Source: Neisseria mucosa (lineage in GTDB: Bacteria > Pseudomonadota > Gammaproteobacteria > Burkholderiales > Neisseriaceae). Taken from it: DNA of 64,000 nt. The position numbers were made by a program, and so were the translations under genes. Every line of letters starts with the position of its first letter. The first letter of the stretch is position 1. Under the pieces are notes generated by a model. That model was not told the DNA's origin, ran no database searches, and worked only from the letters and a program-made list of their open reading frames with translations. Positions 50,868 to 60,054 of the stretch are shown in pieces. The DNA lies in contig NZ_POWX01000008.1 in NCBI RefSeq assembly GCF_003044445.1, positions 44,093-108,092 of the forward strand, read 5' to 3'.

Positions 50868-51863
50868 CTACATTTTGTTTTTGATGATGCCGTTCAGCAT
50901 TTTGACCACTTCGTCCATATTGTCTGGGTCTTCCAACTTGGTTTTAGCGGCATTCAGATCCTTGCTGCTGATCATTCCGCGTTCGTTCAGTTTGGCGATG
51001 TTGGTCAGGTTCGGATCAGCCAGATTCATGTCGATGGCCGCCATGACGATTTTTTGCTCCAATTCACTCATACTCATTGCGCCGTGGGCGACGACGGCCA
51101 CGCGGTCGGGCGGGGCAACCAAAATGGTTGCAGGTGTCAGTTGGATGCCCATGCTGCGTGCGCGTTGTCCGCCACGGTCATAACGGATTTGCGCGGGTTT
51201 CATGCCGTTGATGACACCGCCGTCGGTACTGATATAGCGCACCTGCATGTTGTATTTCTTTTCCAGCATCTTGGTGACTTGGTACTGGCTTTGGCAAAAG
51301 GCGCAACTGCTGTCGAAAAACATCCAAATACCAGCTTTGCGGCTCAAATCCTTGATGATGCCTTCTTTGGCCTGGTCGATCTGCCACAGTACCTGTTGGC
51401 GTGCCAAGGCGGAAATCGGTACGCGCACCGATTCTGACAACATCGGGTCGGCATCGGTGACTTTTTTGCTCATACGGGCAAATTCGTCGGCCTTATCGAG
51501 CATCAGCCGGTTGACGTATAGATAGGCGCGGACGTTCTCTTCGGTCGGATTGGAAATCGCCAGCTCGAGCAACTCTTTCTGTTTGTCGCGTATCCAGGTG
51601 GCGGAGCCGAACTCAGCCTTTTTTTCGGTCTTGGGTGCTTCTTGTTTTTCATACGGCTTCGGAGCCGGCACAGCTTCCGGTTTGGGCTCTCCTTTGGACT
51701 TAGGTTTGGGTTTAGCGGCAGGTCTGTCCTTGTACCAGAAGTAGCCGTCGTCGATAGCCTTGCCGAAGGCGGAACCCTCTGCCAGTGCCTGCATGCTCCA
51801 ACCCGCACCGACCAAAGCGGCCAGCATCAGACCGGCGGCGGTTTTTGTTTTCCAGTTTTTCAT
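50868..51863 (-). CDS. traF: T4SS protein TraF (thioredoxin-like)
   Basis: Periplasmic F-type assembly protein (331 residues): signal anchor (~9-28), Lys/Pro-rich linker (~45-80), helical region, then a thioredoxin-like domain with FFDSSCAFCQSQY (CAFC ~188-191) and the cis-Pro segment QLTPATILV. F TraF has lost the CXXC motif, while this one keeps it, so it may be an active thiol protein. Order traF-traH-traG as in F. Confidence 0.9.
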   Translation of the reverse strand: MKNWKTKTAAGLMLAALVGAGWSMQALAEGSAFGKAIDDGYFWYKDRPAAKPKPKSKGEPKPEAVPAPKPYEKQEAPKTEKKAEFGSATWIRDKQKELLELAISNPTEENVRAYLYVNRLMLDKADEFARMSKKVTDADPMLSESVRVPISALARQQVLWQIDQAKEGIIKDLSRKAGIWMFFDSSCAFCQSQYQVTKMLEKKYNMQVRYISTDGGVINGMKPAQIRYDRGGQRARSMGIQLTPATILVAPPDRVAVVAHGAMSMSELEQKIVMAAIDMNLADPNLTNIAKLNERGMISSKDLNAAKTKLEDPDNMDEVVKMLNGIIKNKM

Positions 51864-51875
51864 CGTATTCGGCCT

Positions 51876-52910
51876 CTATCGTATGGTGGCAGGGTCTTCA
51901 AACAGCGGGGCGGCGTAGTCGAACGGAGCAGGGCGGATGCCCCGGCGTTGCAGCCACATGGTGACGGAACTGCCGACCCGCTTCTGCTCGTCCGGCTTCA
52001 GGCTGTTCATGGCGCGTTTGGCATAAGATGCGTACCGTTTGTCGGTTGCCGCCGCGATTTGCAACCAGCGTGCAGCTTCGAGACGGTTTGCTTTGTGCAG
52101 GCTGTCACCTTTGCCGTAATAGCGTGCCAAAGCCACCATCGCGCCGCTGTGCCAGCGGTCGGCAGCACGGTTGTAGTAGGGAAGCGCCGCAGGCTGGTTT
52201 TCAGTGGCAATCAGCAGGCCGTAACGGTAAAGCGCGTTCGGGTCGCGCATCCGGGCGGCATTGGCATAATGGCTGCGCGCCTCGGCCAGCTGCGCCGGTG
52301 CGGTTTTGGCAGCTGCTTCCTTAATCAGGCCGGCATGGTATTCGGCCGGCCAAAACACGGCGTTGCGGCCTTTGCTTTCGCGGTATGCCTGTATCGCGGT
52401 CAGAAACCATTTCAATGCGTTGCGGCTGTCCGCCGCCACACCCTTGCCGTAGTAGTAGGCCAAACCGAGGTTGTAGGCGGCCAAATGGTTGCCGGTCAGA
52501 CTGCCGTCGGGATTCTTAACTGCTTTTTGATAGGAACGCAGTGCCAGTTGCATATCCTGACGGCCGGACAGTTTGCCGGTTTCGGCCAGGTAGCCGTAAT
52601 ACAGCGAAGCCCAACGGTTGCCTCCGTTGGCCGCATCCCTCAGCTTGGCTGCATATAGGTTGTCGCCGTGGGTAAAGCGTTCGTACAGTTGTCGTGCCGC
52701 CTCCTGTTCGCTTGGTTTACGCTTGTAACCGGTTTTCGGGGCAGTGCTGTCCGCTTTTTTCTCTGCCGGTGCTTTGGCAGCCGGCTTACCGATACTGCGG
52801 CGCTCTTCACCGAAAACTTTTCTGTCCATTTCCTGTTTGCCGTCCTGTGCCGCCGCATTCAGAGCGGTCAACAGAGTCAGACAGACGGCAGCGGTTTTAA
52901 CGGTATTCAT
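51876..52910 (-). CDS. Sel1-repeat periplasmic protein in traN position
   Basis: A 344-residue protein with a Sec signal peptide (to ~21) and several Sel1/TPR-like repeats (AKLRDAANGGNRWASLYYGYLAETGKL in part, AYNLGLAYYYGKGV, AMVALARYYGKGDS). It stands between traU and traF, where F and GGI have traN, and no TraN-like Cys-rich protein is seen elsewhere in the window. Sel1 proteins act as scaffolds in other secretion systems; here a chaperone or scaffold role is inferred. Confidence 0.8.
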   Translation of the reverse strand: MNTVKTAAVCLTLLTALNAAAQDGKQEMDRKVFGEERRSIGKPAAKAPAEKKADSTAPKTGYKRKPSEQEAARQLYERFTHGDNLYAAKLRDAANGGNRWASLYYGYLAETGKLSGRQDMQLALRSYQKAVKNPDGSLTGNHLAAYNLGLAYYYGKGVAADSRNALKWFLTAIQAYRESKGRNAVFWPAEYHAGLIKEAAAKTAPAQLAEARSHYANAARMRDPNALYRYGLLIATENQPAALPYYNRAADRWHSGAMVALARYYGKGDSLHKANRLEAARWLQIAAATDKRYASYAKRAMNSLKPDEQKRVGSSVTMWLQRRGIRPAPFDYAAPLFEDPATIR

Positions 52911-52920
52911 CTCTCACTCC

Positions 52921-54069
52921 TCAATCAAATTCACAGCAGTCCACCCAACGCCACAACAGGTAAACTGCATCTTCGTCACCGGTTTTCGTACCTTTCTCGC
53001 TGCGGCCCATACCCCAACGCAGGCTGCTGGCACCGAGACGATGGGCACAACGACTGGTAATGTTCAAAAAGCTCGCCACCTCTCCCGCGCCTTGCTTGAC
53101 GGCTGCCCCCAAATTCAAACCCGCGGCACTGCCGGAAGCCGAACCGGAAGAAGATTCGCTGTACGGATACAGCATGGTGGACTTAAATTCGGATTTGCGC
53201 GGATAAGGAGCAGGTATCGGAGAACACAATGCGTTGTCGCCGACGGTACTCATGCTGGCAAAACCGCCAGTGCGGTTGGATACCATGATGGACCGGTTTA
53301 GAATCGTCGAGGTGGCGACGGTGCTGTCGCGCTCGGCCGACAGCGAACCGACGGCCGGAAGGTTATTCCCCATGCAGCCGCCCAACCAAAAAGCGGTATC
53401 GTCGGCATAACCCCAACCGACTCCGGTGGTATTGGCCACACAGGAGGCAGTATGCGCCGACATATCGAACAGGGGATTGTTGACTACACTGCCGATGGCC
53501 ATCCACTCCGGATAGAGCAGGTTGCTCCATACCACGTCGCTTTTCGACCAAGTAGGCTGCAATACCGAACTCTCGAAAGAGCCGCGATAAAAACAGCGTG
53601 GTGTCCAGCCGTAAATGTTGTACAGCGGGAATTCCCAGCTGTGGTAGTGATAGAAACCAGTATCATATTTTCCTTGGCCGACGCTACCGCCGTTGGCGGA
53701 AACCTCGCCGGTCAGTCCGCCAACACGGGACATCTGTTTCAGAACCTGTCCGACTTTGTCGCCGTAAACAGGCGAGCAGGAAGGATTGCGCACGACTTCG
53801 ACCAAGCGGGTAGGCAGCCACATACCGCGCGTATAGCCGTAGCGGACATACGGTTCTTTGCCACATTTACAGATACTCTTATTGGTCGCGTGCGGTGGAT
53901 TGGGTACGTCGCTACCGGAAATAACGGTGTTGCCCATGATGCGTAAAGGGAAAGCAGAATCAAAGCAGAAGTCGGTGATTGCGCCCATACCGGCATTGGA
54001 ACAACTATTAGCTGAAGCAAAACCGGCTGCGGTACAAAAAAGCAGAGTGGCAAGCATTTTTTTCAACAT
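52921..54069 (-). CDS. traU: T4SS protein TraU
   Basis: Cys-rich periplasmic protein needed for DNA transfer in F-type systems (382 residues). Signal peptide cut after FASA (~20), followed by TraU text ITDFCFDSAFPLRIMG, CKCGKEPYVRYGYTRGMWLPTRLVEVVRNPSCSP (in parts) and PLYNIYGW. About ten cysteines, an expected substrate of the Dsb-like protein. The C-terminus RWVDCCEFD is typical. Confidence 0.93.
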   Translation of the reverse strand: MLKKMLATLLFCTAAGFASANSCSNAGMGAITDFCFDSAFPLRIMGNTVISGSDVPNPPHATNKSICKCGKEPYVRYGYTRGMWLPTRLVEVVRNPSCSPVYGDKVGQVLKQMSRVGGLTGEVSANGGSVGQGKYDTGFYHYHSWEFPLYNIYGWTPRCFYRGSFESSVLQPTWSKSDVVWSNLLYPEWMAIGSVVNNPLFDMSAHTASCVANTTGVGWGYADDTAFWLGGCMGNNLPAVGSLSAERDSTVATSTILNRSIMVSNRTGGFASMSTVGDNALCSPIPAPYPRKSEFKSTMLYPYSESSSGSASGSAAGLNLGAAVKQGAGEVASFLNITSRCAHRLGASSLRWGMGRSEKGTKTGDEDAVYLLWRWVDCCEFD

Positions 54070-54078
54070 GACAAACTC

Positions 54079-55203
54079 CTACGGATTTTTCACTTCGACG
54101 ACATCGAAATGCTTGCCGTTCTGACGGTAATAGGTCGGTACGGCTTTGACCTGCAACAGCTTACGGGTTCTGTCGTTCAACGGAGCGGCATTTAGCTCCG
54201 CCCCGCCCAAACGACCTAATCGTGTGTACAGCACCACCAGATCAGGATGGTATTTCTTCATGGCTTGGGCGAAACGTACCTGCCAGGCATTGCGGCCGTC
54301 GATGACCACCAAACCGCGCACGCCGGCCGGATCCAAGGCCAAAACATTGAAACGTGTTCCGCGCGGATATAGAACCTTGCCGGTCTTCGGATCGCGAATG
54401 TCGAAAGCAGCCGTCTGATAAGGAATCAGGCGGGTAATTTTGCGCTCAGTGGCTGCCGGCAGGTTCAGACGGCCTGCCAAAGCTGCCTGTGCATCCTGAC
54501 TGGCTTGTGCCGCTTCCTTGTTCCAGTCGCGCTTTTGTGCCTGTCGGCGCATAACGTCTGCCTGATCAGGTTCGCTCACTCGCCACTGCTGGCTCAGGCG
54601 TTGGTTGAAACTGCGCTTTTTGACTGCATTGACCGAGGCGTTGATGTTTTGTACACCCTGCACCAGATACCATTTGTTGTCGGTGTCTTGATGCACCAGT
54701 GCCGGAACGTAGGTTATCTGGTATTCGGCAAATGCAGCCGGCTGCACGATGATATTCGGCAGGTTTTTCTTGGCACGCTGCGACAGTTTTTTATAGAGGG
54801 TGTCGGTATAATCGAACATTTCCTCCACACTGCCGTTCCCCCAACCACGATAAGCAAACACCACGTCTTTACGTCCGGCCCCCTGTTCCAACAGACCCAG
54901 CACAATTTGTTCCGGCATGGAACGGCTTAAAAAGACCACTGTACGCGTGTGCTGTAATTCCTCCATGGTCGGATTCTGTCCGGTCGGCAGACGGCGGCTC
55001 CCCGCCGTCAGTTGCTCGGCCTCTTTTGTAAACTGCACACTGCGTGCTTTCTGCTGCCGGATCAGGTCGCTTAAAAATGCCGCATCATCGGCTTTTGCCT
55101 CAAAACAGAACGCGTAGGCGGCCAGCCAAAGCGCTGACAGGATACGGACCCCAGTAACGGGAGTCATACGAGTGTTTTTCCGTTCCATATACGAAAACTT
55201 CAT
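54079..55203 (-). CDS. TrbC-TraW fusion protein
   Basis: 374 residues joining two periplasmic F-type parts. Residues ~65-180 match TrbC (VVFLSRSMPEQIVLGLLEQG, DVVFAYRGWG, YVPALVH), residues ~250-370 match TraW (FDIRDPKTGKVLYPRGTRFNVL, LVVIDGRNAWQV, VKAVPTYYRQNGKHFDVVEV). F has two separate proteins; fusions are known in SXT/R27-like systems (TrhW/TraW). The start region overlaps the upstream peptidase gene by 104 nt (68 nt if ATG 55167 is used), and the signal peptide (ILSALWLAAYAFCFEAKA) lies in that overlap. Confidence 0.88.
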   Translation of the reverse strand: MKFSYMERKNTRMTPVTGVRILSALWLAAYAFCFEAKADDAAFLSDLIRQQKARSVQFTKEAEQLTAGSRRLPTGQNPTMEELQHTRTVVFLSRSMPEQIVLGLLEQGAGRKDVVFAYRGWGNGSVEEMFDYTDTLYKKLSQRAKKNLPNIIVQPAAFAEYQITYVPALVHQDTDNKWYLVQGVQNINASVNAVKKRSFNQRLSQQWRVSEPDQADVMRRQAQKRDWNKEAAQASQDAQAALAGRLNLPAATERKITRLIPYQTAAFDIRDPKTGKVLYPRGTRFNVLALDPAGVRGLVVIDGRNAWQVRFAQAMKKYHPDLVVLYTRLGRLGGAELNAAPLNDRTRKLLQVKAVPTYYRQNGKHFDVVEVKNP

Positions 55204-55621
55204 CCTTTCCTAGACGGTATTCGGTATCCCATGCCGTCAGAGGTTTGTTCCACTTGCTGGCAACGTAACGCACATCGCCCAAAAATTTGCCATTGATGTA
55301 CAGATTGCCGTTTTTGATCGTCACCATGTCTCCGGGCAGTCCCGCAACCAGCTTACCGACCGTCTCGCCGTCTGCCAGTACCGGTTGCATGTTTTTGGCC
55401 GGGAACAGCACCAAATCGTAACGCTCCAACTGTCCGACGGCTTCTGTTTTATCCCAAAGATAGACCGACCACGGCAGGCAGCCGGAAATCGTGCGCTCCA
55501 GCATGATGCCGTAACGCTCGGTAATGCCGACCGAGGCGAGCTTGACCGCCAAAACCAACGGCACCGCCCACAGGCCGCGCAGCCAGTCGTTCCGGGTTAG
55601 CTCTTTCCCCAACACTTTCAT
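55100..55621 (-). CDS. S26 signal peptidase, TraF/LepB-like
   Basis: Membrane serine peptidase (173 residues) of the TraF/TrhF type. One TM (~15-32), catalytic serine in TISGCLPWSVYLW (Ser ~47), lysine in VGKLVAGLPGD (~89) and the SHDSR-like box in the form HSYDSRYWGP near the end. It probably processes or circularises the TraA pilin. Its start overlaps the trbI stop (TGATG), and its C-terminus overlaps the trbC-traW start. Confidence 0.88.
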   Translation of the reverse strand: MKVLGKELTRNDWLRGLWAVPLVLAVKLASVGITERYGIMLERTISGCLPWSVYLWDKTEAVGQLERYDLVLFPAKNMQPVLADGETVGKLVAGLPGDMVTIKNGNLYINGKFLGDVRYVASKWNKPLTAWDTEYRLGKDEVFVYGTEKHSYDSRYWGPYPVSALAGRLRVLF

Positions 55622-56151
55622 CAGTCCAACTCCGCTCCGCCACCTGCCGTACCGGTTGCCGGCAAGCCGCCGTCTTGAGGCAGGGAAGTCGGCGGCAGCA
55701 CGGCATCGGGAGAAACACCTGTTTGCGGTGCAATCAGCGTAATGCCGAGTTCCTGCGCCACCCGCTCGGTAATGTCCGCCCCTTTAGGGTAGGTTACGAC
55801 GGCCGAGCGTTGGACGATAATCATGCCGTCATCGGACATCTGGCTGAGTTTCTCCTGCACCTGCTCAAGATTCTGCGTCAGCATCCGGCGCACCTCGTCA
55901 GGGTCTTGGTTTTGCGACCTGCTCATTGCCTGTGTCAGGTAAGACGCCGCCAAGCGGTCGCTGTCGACTACATAAAATCCTGCGGCAGGTTTGGCCATAA
56001 GGCCGAACGACGATTGGTAAAAGTTGTAGCCGGCCAGCATTAGTGCCACCGCCGCCAATCCCAAGGCCAGCAGGCTGCCGGAACCGTTGTCGGCCGCATC
56101 GGGACGGACGGTTGTTTCCTGCTGATTGTCTGTTTTGGTTTTGCTGCTCAT
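55621..56151 (-). CDS. trbI: T4SS protein TrbI (F-type)
   Basis: Small bitopic inner-membrane protein of F-type systems (176 residues). One TM (~27-48), then periplasmic text VVDSDRLAASYL and VQEKLSQMSDDGMIIVQRSAVVTYPKGADIT, a pattern of TrbI_Ftype, and a Gly/Pro/Ala-rich end. Overlaps both neighbouring genes by a few nt. Confidence 0.85.
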   Translation of the reverse strand: MSSKTKTDNQQETTVRPDAADNGSGSLLALGLAAVALMLAGYNFYQSSFGLMAKPAAGFYVVDSDRLAASYLTQAMSRSQNQDPDEVRRMLTQNLEQVQEKLSQMSDDGMIIVQRSAVVTYPKGADITERVAQELGITLIAPQTGVSPDAVLPPTSLPQDGGLPATGTAGGGAELD

Positions 56152-56510
56152 GCCTGCTCCTTTTCAGATTCCGTTTGTGCCGTTTTGCCTTCGTAACGGG
56201 CGGCCTCGACCATCAGGCCGTCAATGGTTTGACGGGCCGTTCCATCCCAGTAATAGTGGGCTACCTGTTCCCAATCGTAATGTTCGAATTTTTCATCCAG
56301 CCAGTCACAGCGTGCTGTATCGAGACGGCTCTGCTCGCGGCTTTGGAGCAATACCAGTTTGCCGGCTTCGAAGTGTTCGGTCAGCGGTCCTTCCGCCATA
56401 TCGAAAACCACATCAATCCAACCATCGTTCTCGCTACCGACCACCACGCCGGTAATTTCTGGTGTTTCGCGGTAATACACCAAATCGCCGAATGAGAATG
56501 TCGTACTCAT
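56148..56510 (-). CDS. unknown protein between traC and trbI
   Basis: A 120-residue acidic soluble protein (MSTTFSFGDLVYYRE..., VVVGSENDGWIDVVFD) whose start resembles small SH3-like β-barrel domains, followed by a helical part. It overlaps trbI by 4 nt and follows traC by 15 nt. No family recognised; GGI-like loci carry small unknown genes at this place. Confidence 0.7.
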   Translation of the reverse strand: MSTTFSFGDLVYYRETPEITGVVVGSENDGWIDVVFDMAEGPLTEHFEAGKLVLLQSREQSRLDTARCDWLDEKFEHYDWEQVAHYYWDGTARQTIDGLMVEAARYEGKTAQTESEKEQA

Positions 56511-56525
56511 TGCATAATCCTTGTT

Positions 56526-59033
56526 TTAGTCAAACGTACCGTCGCCGTAACGGTTCCAGGCTTCGCGGCGGATAAGGTCTGCCACTTTCTCACCGGCACG
56601 GATGCGGTTTTTCAAATCGGTAAAAAATGCCCCTTCGGTACTGAACAGTACGCGGTTGAACGGGGTTTCGATCAGCCGCACAATACCAGCCGTCTCTTCG
56701 CCGGAAATCAAAACGAACTCGCCGTACTCGCCTTTGACTGTATGAATTTTCTGCAACAGGTTCGAAATATAGGGAGAGGGCTTGAACCAGCCTTCCCGCG
56801 TCGCCTGTTCCAACGAATCGCCGGTCTGACGGAACATGAATTTGGTGTAGGTTGAACCCATGATGTCGTAACCAAATTTGGTGGCGAATACTTGGTTGAA
56901 GGTTTGGCCGACTACCCATACTCCGCCATCTTCTTTACGGACTTTGGAACACAACTGCCCTGTCCATTGCGCGAACGGCGCATCCTTCAGCAAGTCACCG
57001 CACTCTTCCAGCCACAACAGCCGTTTGCGACCGTCATGTTTAATAAACATTTCCTGACTGATGCCAGTTGCCGTCATCATCAGCACCACATCGTGCAGAT
57101 GGCGGTTGGTCGCCAGTCCCGACATTTCCAGCACCGTCCAGTCCGCCTCGGTCCGCAGGTTGTTTTTACCCCGGAACCAACGCCCCATGCTGCCGGTCGA
57201 GCCGAAAGGCATCAGCAGCATGGCCAACTCATGTTGTTTTCCGCTCATATGGCCGCTTTGTGCCTGTAAATACTGAATCACGTCAGTTACTTCGGCATCA
57301 TTGGCTTTGGCCGTAAATACCGACTGGATCGCTTCCATCAGCAAGGCGCTTTCCAAATCGTCCAAACCTTCGGTCGGTTTGGCCATCTTCCCGAAAATCG
57401 GAATCAAGATTTCCATCTCACGCTCGATGTCGCTGATACGGGTAAACGGATTCAGGCAGATGTCGGAGTTCGGATGAAAGTCGATAACCTGTGCGCCCGC
57501 AATTTGTGCCGCCGCCACATAACTCATACCCCGGTCGATGGTCCAAACCTTGGTTCCCAGCGACAGTTCGTCCTGAATCATGCGCTGAGATAGTACCGAT
57601 TTACCCTGGCCGGACTGGCCCAAGATCAGACCGTTGTAGTTTGAGTTCTGCGAGTCGAAAATACCGAATCGGAAAGGTTTGCCGCGACGGGTGGTAAACA
57701 TGCTGCGATTGCCGAAACCCCGCCATTCGTCCATCACTGGCAGCAGGTGTGCCGCCAGAGCGGTCGGCATGGTTTTAAAACGGAAAGTCCGTTTGATGCT
57801 CTCTGGCGATGCGTTCATCGGCAGCGTATTGAAGAAGCTGACTGCCGGTAACAGCCGTTCTTGACGCATAAGAAAGCCGTTACTGCGAAAATATGCCGCC
57901 ATGCGTGCCAAACTTTCACGGATCTGCCGGCGGGAATGATGGAACAGCGAATACGTCGTGCAGACCTCGACCATCTGCCCACCTTTAGTGGTTTCTTCCT
58001 GTATCATTTTGAAACCTGCGAGACGGCGGCGCAGCCGAGGGGAAATATTCAATGCTCCCGGTACTTTGGCTGCCCGTTCCGTCATCAGGTGGTTGGAGCT
58101 GACCTTGCTGCGCTTTTTATCCTGATTTGGAAAATGAATCGTGGTCTGGAACATATACGGCATACCCGGCTGCGGGCCGCTGCCGCTCGGATGACCGATC
58201 AAATCGATCATGCGCGACATATGCCAGGGCTTCTCTTGGGTCGGATAACGGTCGATTGTCAGAATGCCGACGTTTTGATTTTTACCGTCATGCGAAAAGC
58301 CTTTACAGAGCAGCATTCCCTGTCGGAATACTCCCCAGTCCACCGATGTTCCCGGTGGGAAAAGCTGCACATTCAACGGCATTTCCTCATCAATTCCGCC
58401 GTCCCATTTGCCGTCCATATCAAAGGGGCGCCGTAAAATCGCCATCGCCTCGGAACGATCGGCCAATCGGATATTAAGACCGGCCGAGCGCAACTGGCTC
58501 AGACACTGGCTGTACAACCGTTTAAAACCCTCACATTCCTTCATAAACTTCCGGTATTCCTCTTCCGAGCCGTCCAAAGGGCGTTTGGTTTTAAGCGGAA
58601 TCTTGAGCGTCCAAGTACACACCGGTTGCAGGATTTTGGCATCGCTGGCATGCAGCAGTTTGCGTTTCGTTCCCAAGCGGAGGTATTCGGCACGTCCGGC
58701 TACCGCTTCTTTGGCCAAAGCGACCGATTCGTCGCCGGAGGCTCCCAGGCGCTCCGCCTCGTAACGGCCGGTTACTTCGTCAATATCGGGGATACCGAAA
58801 TTGTGAAAAGACATCAGCGTGCCTGCCGGATATTGGATTTCCAGCAATTCGTCAAAGGAATTGCCCATTTCCGCATTCCAGCCCGGAAGCGGATCGAACA
58901 GCCCCATGGTCGCAATCGCATTTTCGTTTTCGTAATAGAAAATTCCGTCCGCATCGTCGCCGGCAATCAGACTGACAAACTGACGGCCGCCGTCGCGGTT
59001 GCGGTTGATTTCAAAAATATCGGGTTTAGACAT
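56526..59033 (-). CDS. traC: T4SS ATPase TraC (VirB4 family)
   Basis: VirB4-class ATPase that powers pilus assembly (835 residues). N-terminal TraC_F region with GWNAEMGNSFDELLEIQYPAG (in part); Walker A GQSGQGKSVLSQ (~477-488), Walker B RLLWLEECGDLL (~673), later VVGQTFNQVF and RQTGDSLEQAT. Size matches F TraC (about 875). It is preceded by ssb with ~65 nt between. Confidence 0.93.
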   Translation of the reverse strand: MSKPDIFEINRNRDGGRQFVSLIAGDDADGIFYYENENAIATMGLFDPLPGWNAEMGNSFDELLEIQYPAGTLMSFHNFGIPDIDEVTGRYEAERLGASGDESVALAKEAVAGRAEYLRLGTKRKLLHASDAKILQPVCTWTLKIPLKTKRPLDGSEEEYRKFMKECEGFKRLYSQCLSQLRSAGLNIRLADRSEAMAILRRPFDMDGKWDGGIDEEMPLNVQLFPPGTSVDWGVFRQGMLLCKGFSHDGKNQNVGILTIDRYPTQEKPWHMSRMIDLIGHPSGSGPQPGMPYMFQTTIHFPNQDKKRSKVSSNHLMTERAAKVPGALNISPRLRRRLAGFKMIQEETTKGGQMVEVCTTYSLFHHSRRQIRESLARMAAYFRSNGFLMRQERLLPAVSFFNTLPMNASPESIKRTFRFKTMPTALAAHLLPVMDEWRGFGNRSMFTTRRGKPFRFGIFDSQNSNYNGLILGQSGQGKSVLSQRMIQDELSLGTKVWTIDRGMSYVAAAQIAGAQVIDFHPNSDICLNPFTRISDIEREMEILIPIFGKMAKPTEGLDDLESALLMEAIQSVFTAKANDAEVTDVIQYLQAQSGHMSGKQHELAMLLMPFGSTGSMGRWFRGKNNLRTEADWTVLEMSGLATNRHLHDVVLMMTATGISQEMFIKHDGRKRLLWLEECGDLLKDAPFAQWTGQLCSKVRKEDGGVWVVGQTFNQVFATKFGYDIMGSTYTKFMFRQTGDSLEQATREGWFKPSPYISNLLQKIHTVKGEYGEFVLISGEETAGIVRLIETPFNRVLFSTEGAFFTDLKNRIRAGEKVADLIRREAWNRYGDGTFD

Positions 59034-59098
59034 GTTTGCCCCAAAGTGAGAGTAGCCAGGGGCGGCAGAAGGCCGCCCTTATTCCGTATAGCAGGGAA

Positions 59099-59515
59099 TC
59101 AGTACGGCGCGTCGTCCGCTTCGGAATCGTTCGGGCGGGGTGGACGTAAGGTGACGGATTCGATGCGGGTCGAATCCAGATTGAGGTAGATGTCTTCTAC
59201 GCGGATTTTACGGGTACGGTGAACCACACCGTCTTTCTCGTAAGAACCGATGCTTTCGCGGCCGGTAATCGTTACCGGCAGACCCTTGACCAGAATACCG
59301 GCCAAATGCTCGGCACGGCGCTCCCAGTATTCGCATTCGACCCATTCTGTATGGCCTGCGACATAACGGCGCTCGCCCGACGAATTATCGGGACGGTATT
59401 CGGTAGAGGCGATGGAAAAGTTCAATACAGTGGCTTCTTCGCCGCCAGAACGTTGGATTTTTTTGAGGGTAATATTTTGACCGAGATTACCTCGGATTTT
59501 CAGATCAATAGACAT
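59099..59515 (-). CDS. ssb: single-stranded DNA-binding protein
   Basis: OB-fold SSB (~138 residues) typical of ICEs, where it protects transferred DNA. Text IRGNLGQNITLKKI, VLNFSIAST, WVECEYWERRAEHLAGILVKG (in parts) and VEDIYLNL; the C-terminus ends SEADDAPY rather than the usual acidic DDxxF tip, so binding of host partners may differ. ATG 59515 has AAAGGA at good distance; ATG 59524 lies too near it. GGI also encodes an SSB. Confidence 0.9.
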   Translation of the reverse strand: MSIDLKIRGNLGQNITLKKIQRSGGEEATVLNFSIASTEYRPDNSSGERRYVAGHTEWVECEYWERRAEHLAGILVKGLPVTITGRESIGSYEKDGVVHRTRKIRVEDIYLNLDSTRIESVTLRPPRPNDSEADDAPY

Positions 59516-59595
59516 AGCAGGCATTCCTTTCGGATTGCCTGTGCTTTGAATACGGTAGAACAGAAGCTCTACCGATAGAGATGGGGGTAGAGTGA

Positions 59596-59624
59596 AATTT
59601 ACTCCCGCATTTTTTATTTGTCAA
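59596..59624 (-). promoter_or_regulatory. promoter of the ssb-traC-traG operon
   Basis: On the minus strand TTGACA (59624-59619), 17-nt spacer, TAAATT (59601-59596). A perfect -35 with good spacing, ~80 nt before ssb. The short leader contains CTCTATCGGTAGAG, a small hairpin. It is the strongest promoter-like sequence in the right half. Confidence 0.7.
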
Positions 59625-59753
59625 TAGTTTATTTTGAAAATTTTACAGAAGGCCATTTTAATACCCAAACGGTTGAAAACAAATGAAATAAGCGTAACCC
59701 TGCCACAGGAAGCGTAGTACACACAAGCCTCCGGCTCATATCCGTTTCTGCGA

Positions 59754-59943
59754 GTGTATAGGGGGTATACACCTCGATCGCTGCCACAGGTTTTACTCCC
59801 AGGAACAACATCAGGGGTGTCCCCCCCACTGAACACCTTTGCCTTCGGCGGCAGCAAGGCCGTCTGAAAATAACTTTCAGACGGCCTTGCCGGTGCTGTT
59901 CATAGTGTGAACGGTGTTTGATTGCCTGTGCATACCCTGCACA
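59754..59943. repeat. GTGT...ACAC palindromes and DUS pair
   Basis: GTGTATA-GGGGG-TATACAC at 59754-59772; GTTCA-TAGTG-TGAAC at 59898-59912; TGTGCA-TACCC-TGCACA at 59927-59943. Between them an inverted AGGCCGTCTGAA pair (59857-59868, 59876-59887). The first is repeated exactly at 62382-62400. They lie between divergent ssb and the CoiA-like gene. Confidence 0.75.
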
Positions 59944-60003
59944 GTACGGAAATTGATACCGGTCTTTCCCGGTTGTCAGCAGTTTAGCGTCTGCCGACGT
60001 TTT

Positions 60004-60012
60004 TGGTATAGT
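60004..60012 (+). promoter_or_regulatory. extended -10 promoter
   Basis: TGG-TATAGT is an extended -10 element, 43 nt before the gene at 60055; no good -35 is seen, as expected of this class. Confidence 0.45.
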
Positions 60013-60054
60013 TATGGCTCCAACCCCGATAACCAACCAAAAAAGGAAACAAAT

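Noticed and set aside
54714..54930. Opposite-strand ORFs in the TrbC-TraW gene
   Set aside because: No RBS and no recognisable domain; the minus-strand gene has clear family motifs.
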